Below, one piece after another: positions 60,348 to 64,000 of a DNA stretch of 64,000 nucleotides. The DNA is taken from contig CAJJDP010000018.1 in the NCBI GenBank assembly GCA_905182995.1, positions 372,001 to 436,000 on the forward strand, read 5' to 3'. Numbering within the stretch: the stretch's first letter is position 1; each line of letters begins with the position of its first letter. The position numbers and the translations under genes were made by a program. The stretch is from Paramecium octaurelia (lineage: Eukaryota; Ciliophora; Oligohymenophorea; Peniculida; Parameciidae). Below the pieces are notes generated by a model, which saw nothing but the letters and a program-made list of their open reading frames with translations, searched no databases and had not been told where the DNA came from.

Positions 60348-60453
60348 CACTTTTAATTTAATTTATAATGAATTATTTACCTTATTATTAGAGATTTTTA
60401 ATATAATAAAATTACTCTACATAATCAATATAAATAATTATTAAATTAAAAAG

Positions 60454-61325
60454 TCAAAATCTTTTTTCAGCTAATGCCTATTACCTCCAACTTTCGCTGA
60501 ATTCATTAATATTGGCCATAAATTCATCTTAATAACCAATCGGAGCTTTTTTAGGATCTTTTAATGGATTCAAATTTAAAGCTAGTCCCACTACTTTTTT
60601 TTCGTTTTTTATTATAGTTTGAGGATCAACTAACATATTTAATGACAATTACCAAATGGAATAGAATCATCTGAGCTATACTTTTAAGATTCATCAATGA
60701 ATTCAGATTGATCTTATTTTAGTTTACAAGTTTCAACATTATCTTAACATTTTTTTAACATTTTTCTAGGATCAACTCCATGAGATCGAAGTGTATTCAT
60801 GATTGAAATAAAGTTTTCTTCATTTTTTATTTTGATTTATTTCTGTTAGTCTTCAATAACAGATTTGAATTTATCCAATTAAGAATTCATTTCTTAGATT
60901 TGTGATTTCAAAGAATTATTTTATCGAACTAGAGATTCAATTTCCTTCTTTTATGTTTGAATATCATTTCGAATAGATTGAGCTAAAATAATGAAAAGCT
61001 TTTTTAAATCTGCAAAAATTGAGATTTTCAGGGATTGCTCTTTTATTTCCATTTTATCAAGTAGTTCTTGAAAGGAATGAAGTGAAACTTGGTTTTTGAG
61101 GTTTTAGCATTCAGCAAAGAGAGAGTTTTCTAAAATTTTAAACATAGGTTTTGGGGATAGCTCTTTATCAGGGAGTGTGAATGATGAAGCCCCTTAACAA
61201 GTGTTGTATTTTTAAACTTTTTAATTGACCTTTTCGCTAACTTTTTCTTTTAGAGTACTAATTAAATAACTAGTAGAGATGTTAGAATGTGATCCTCTTA
61301 AAACTGTGAAAGTAATTACATACAT
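60454..61325 (-). CDS. 282-residue coiled-coil protein, unrecognised
   Basis: One 23-nt intron (60630-60652), exact multiple of three. MYVITFTVLRGSHSNISTSY opens a polar N-terminus. The centre is helical: ECQNLKNQVSLHSFQELLDK, IFADLKKLFIILAQSIRNDI and ESLVRQNNSLKSQIQEMNSQ form a coiled coil. A small conserved-looking block (RSHGVDPRKMLKKCQDNVET) follows, and the end reads LKDPKKAPIGYQDEFMANIN and SESWRQQALAEKRF. Likely a structural or scaffolding protein; no family is recognised. It is divergent to the SF-assemblin gene, with about 300 bp between starts. Confidence 0.7.
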
Positions 61326-61627
61326 TTACTTTCATCTAATAATTTTTATTTTATATCTCCTCCTGCTTTGGATTGGAGTCGTTGATGTAAATTTGAATTG
61401 TAGTTGCATGATTTATTTAATTTTTATTTGCTAGTCAAATTCAAAAGATCTTTGTTAGATGTTTGATGGCTATTGGGATGAGAGTACATCTCTCTAGAAT
61501 AATCATTTGGAGTTTACTTTTTGTTAACATATTAGACTTACATTTTTACGTTATCTATAGATTTTGGAAATCAATTAATCCATATGAGGAGTTCTATTCA
61601 TTTTATTTTTTATATTTTATTAATTAT

Positions 61628-62523
61628 ATGTTAAATAGCTCAATATATTCATCCCCTAATACTTAAAAACAAAGGAGTTCATCTATGATGATGTCGTTGA
61701 TTTATGGAACTTCAGGTATATTAAAAACTTATAGTTAGTGTCTCCTAACAAATCTCGAGTCATCCAATTAAGTGAGAAACTATCATAATTATCGATTGAT
61801 GAGGATAGAACATTAAAAAAGGAAACTTATCAAGAAAAATTGAATTCAATAAATTAAAAGGTTCAAAAAGCCCATTAAAACGATCTCAGTAGACTACAAT
61901 CATTATAAGAGCAATTAACTAAAATGGAAGAAACGTTAAGAAATGATTAAATTATCAGAAATGTAAATAAAATAAAATTTATTAATAGACTAATTCTAAA
62001 AACTTTCATTAAAATGCTCTAAAGGAGCAAGAGAAGAATGTGCAATAAAGTATTTAGAAAGATAAGCTTAATCGTAAGACATTTGAAATGAGATTAACGA
62101 AATTGTTGGACGAACAATCTTATAAAATGAGATTAGAATTGGCTAGATAACAATAGTATAGGAAAGAGACAGAAGAGCAATACTAAATTGAAATAGAGCA
62201 TAAAATTCAAAATCTAAGTTAGGATGTAAGGAATGAGAAGAGAGAGAGGTATGATTATATTAAAATTTGTTAGAGAAATGATTTATTAAGAGTTCGTAAG
62301 AAGAATGGGGGAGCAAGTATTTTCAGTATCTGAAACATTGAATTAAGAGAAGAAGCAACGATCAGATTCTTAGAACCAAATGGAGGTGATGATTTAGGAG
62401 ATTAATAATATTCTAAACTTGTAATTGGCTGAGGAACAGTTATAAAGAGATGAGACTGAAAGGACTATGATAAGATTATTAAATGAGACATGTAATCGGG
62501 TGGAGAATTCCCTGAGAAAGTGA
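61628..62523 (+). CDS. SF-assemblin-like striated fibre protein
   Basis: 274 residues; introns 61716-61738, 61963-61988 and 62326-62347 (23, 26, 22 nt), exact multiple of three. A Ser-rich non-helical head (MLNSSIYSSPNTQKQRSSSM) precedes one continuous coiled coil of about 230 residues (LQSLQEQLTKMEETLRNDQI, FEMRLTKLLDEQSYKMRLEL, ELAEEQ-type heptads), ending QRDETERTMIRLLNETCNRV then ENSLRK, which is the usual SF-assemblin C-terminus. SF-assemblins polymerise into striated rootlets beside basal bodies; in Paramecium they build the kinetodesmal fibre and form a large family. Start is uncertain: a nearer ATG triplet at 61685 is also in frame. Confidence 0.78.
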
Positions 62524-62570
62524 ATGTATTTTAATAATTTTATTTTAATCATAATGATTGATTAATTATA

Positions 62571-62958
62571 TCAATAATCATCTTCATCAATTTCGTTTTC
62601 CTTCTCCTCTTATTCAATGACACGCTATTTCAGAATATAAAACAACCTATCTTCTCCTTTTTTATCGTCTTCTCCTGTTAATTATTAATTTCTTCTAAAT
62701 CTAAAATCTCTTTTATAAAACATACCCTCTTAATGATATAATAGGTGTTGATTCGCAATCCGTTTAGTAGGCCCTTTTCGATTTTTTTTAATTTTGAAAC
62801 ATCTCTAAGAAATATTTCTGATCTATTTCTGAAATCACACTGTAATCAGGTGATCTAGGCATGTTTTCTTCTGTGTAGTCAATTGAATCATCAAATTGCT
62901 TGTTCATTTTTTTGTTTAATTTCTTTTAGCTTTTTTTCTTTTAAATTAAACTATTCAT
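62571..62958 (-). CDS. 120-residue charged protein, unrecognised
   Basis: One 25-nt intron (GTATGT...TTTTAG, within 62690-62730), exact multiple of three. A Lys-rich start (MNSLIQKKKSQKKLNKKMNK) is followed by QFDDSIDYTEENMPRSPDYS, a helix (ISEIDQKYFLEMFQNQKKSK), then EDRLFYILKQRVIEQEEKEN and an acidic end (EIDEDDY). An alternative start is the internal ATG at MNKQFDDS. Not recognised. Its stop lies 48 bp from the convergent SF-assemblin stop. Confidence 0.6.
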
Positions 62959-63228
62959 ACCAGATCTTGTATCACATCATTTTGTTGAGGCTTATTATCA
63001 TCCAGATTTTTTTGGCTAGATGCTTTTTTTTTTTATTTTTTTTCTGTCTTTTCAGGTTCCACAAGTTTTTCTTCTTTTTATTATTAATTTAATAGGTATA
63101 AACAAGATAGTAGACTTATGCCAAACAAAATTTGGGGAGTAGATTCTTTAACAACTGAAAAAGACGAGGATAATTTCTGTTGAAAAGTTTATAATAATGT
63201 TTGCATTTTATTATTAATTATAAAAAAG
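62959..63228. promoter_or_regulatory. Intergenic region between divergent genes
   Basis: About 270 bp between the minus-strand gene ending its 5' side at 62958 and the plus-strand gene at 63229. An ATG at 63119 opens only 22 codons before TGA. Confidence 0.35.
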
Positions 63229-64000
63229 ATGCTATCCATTTCTCATACCTAAAAATCCTTGTAAGTGCATTCGCAAAAGCATTTACATAGAAAAAACTTG
63301 TATTCCAGAAACTTAACACTTGACAATGTTGATGCAAATAAATTGAGAGTCAAATATGTTATGCATGATAAGGAAAGTTTATAAGAAGAAATTTAGAATT
63401 TGAAATAAGAGAACAACCAGTTGAAATTAACATTGAAATAGTTCTAATCATAAATTTAATATTTTAAGAGAGAATTGCAATCGATCTCGAAAGATGAAGA
63501 CTCACCTCCAAAAAGTTTTTCAAAGTTAAAACAAGGCTACTTGGAAAAAATCACTCGACTTGAAGTATGATAAAACTATCTCATTTTAGGATGACAATAT
63601 TAGATTATAATAATAGTTAGAGGAATAGCAATAATATATTTAATAACTATAAAATCCCTTTAATAAAAGCAATGTTGAAAATCTATGCATGACTCTAAGT
63701 GAGGATAATATGAAGCTAAATCAATTGATTTAATAGCATTAATAATCAGCAGATCAAGCCTAAGTATAAAAATAAATTAAATTTAGGTTTAATACAATAA
63801 AATGAATGTCAAATATAATGCAATATTAAATAAGTATAGATAATTGAAAAACCTTAATGCATAATTACTTTTGGAGATAGCAGAATTAAAAAAAAAGGAT
63901 ACTTTATATCTCGAAAGACCGTAATAAAAGGATAATAAAAAAGTAGAAGAACAATTGCAGTTGGATTTTGACCAAGCTCTTGTTGATCTAAGAAATGAAA
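63229..64000 (+). CDS. Coiled-coil protein, runs off the window
   Basis: Partial gene, at least 240 residues; introns 63565-63589 (25 nt) and 63764-63786 (23 nt). After a basic, His-rich start (MLSISHTQKSLQVHSQKHLH) the protein is one long coiled coil: DKESLQEEIQNLKQENNQLK, FKRELQSISKDEDSPPKSFS as a break, then YLEKITRLEDDNIRLQQQLE and NYxxLN-type heptads towards KVEEQLQLDFDQALVDLRNE at the window edge. The usual ciliate centrosomal, cortical or vesicle-tether proteins look like this. No specific family can be given from the visible part. Confidence 0.75.

Noticed and set aside
60048-60350. Upstream frame beginning MNISDYIKFLHK as N-terminus of the transporter
   Set aside because: It is in another phase; splicing a 25-nt intron from the frame starting MLQNKPSQDVF gives a better protein and an exact multiple of three.

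Overview
The window is macronuclear DNA of a Paramecium-type ciliate. It is very AT-rich. Real reading frames are full of in-frame TAA and TAG (read as Gln) and end only at TGA, which is the ciliate nuclear code (translation table 6). Genes are interrupted by tiny introns, mostly 21-29 nt, starting GT (usually GTA) and ending AG (usually TAG). Standard-code translations therefore show only fragments. I read each gene in code 6 and spliced by eye. For nearly every gene called with more than 0.4 confidence, the exon length is an exact multiple of three. A trichocyst matrix protein gene and a FOR20 gene fit Paramecium.

Layout. 1-6.6 kb: ribosomal protein L29, a Gln/Asn-rich protein, a LITAF-domain membrane protein, a small protein and a large Gln-rich protein. 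7.3-9.4 kb: FOR20 (basal body) followed 46 bp later by a PP2A B'' subunit of the PPP2R3C/TON2 type. 9.9-16.6 kb: a small protein with an RISF motif, a CDKL5-like kinase, proteasome alpha subunit PSMA6, a CRAL-TRIO protein, an unrecognised minus-strand gene and a MUL1-like RING E3. 16.7-24 kb: two unrecognised minus-strand genes, an INTS4-like HEAT protein, a small protein and a cyclic-nucleotide-binding protein. 24.1-36.8 kb: one giant minus-strand gene for a secreted protein of about 4217 residues with three kinds of tandem repeat. 37-43.7 kb: weakly supported small genes, a trichocyst matrix protein gene and an assembly duplication. 44.1-50 kb: a laforin-like protein with a degenerate phosphatase site, an E(z)-like CXC-SET histone methyltransferase, and three tandem genes sharing a C-terminal motif. 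50.4-64 kb: an unknown protein, EMC4, a kinase, a membrane protein, an RRM/RD protein, a C2H2/AT-hook protein, an amino acid transporter (duplicated by the assembly), coiled-coil proteins including an SF-assemblin, and a truncated coiled-coil gene.

Two stretches (37721-39181 with 39183-40643, and 57713-59029 with 59031-60347) appear identical copies separated by a single N. They look like unmerged contig ends, so the real locus is probably about 2.8 kb shorter. The points most worth following are the FOR20-PPP2R3C gene pair (their plant relatives TON1 and TON2 work in one complex), the giant repeat protein, the laforin-like pseudophosphatase, the divergent Polycomb-type methyltransferase, and the three-gene family with a shared tail. 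No rRNA, tRNA, CRISPR or transposon was recognised. All functional names rest on motif recognition by eye; no database search was run.
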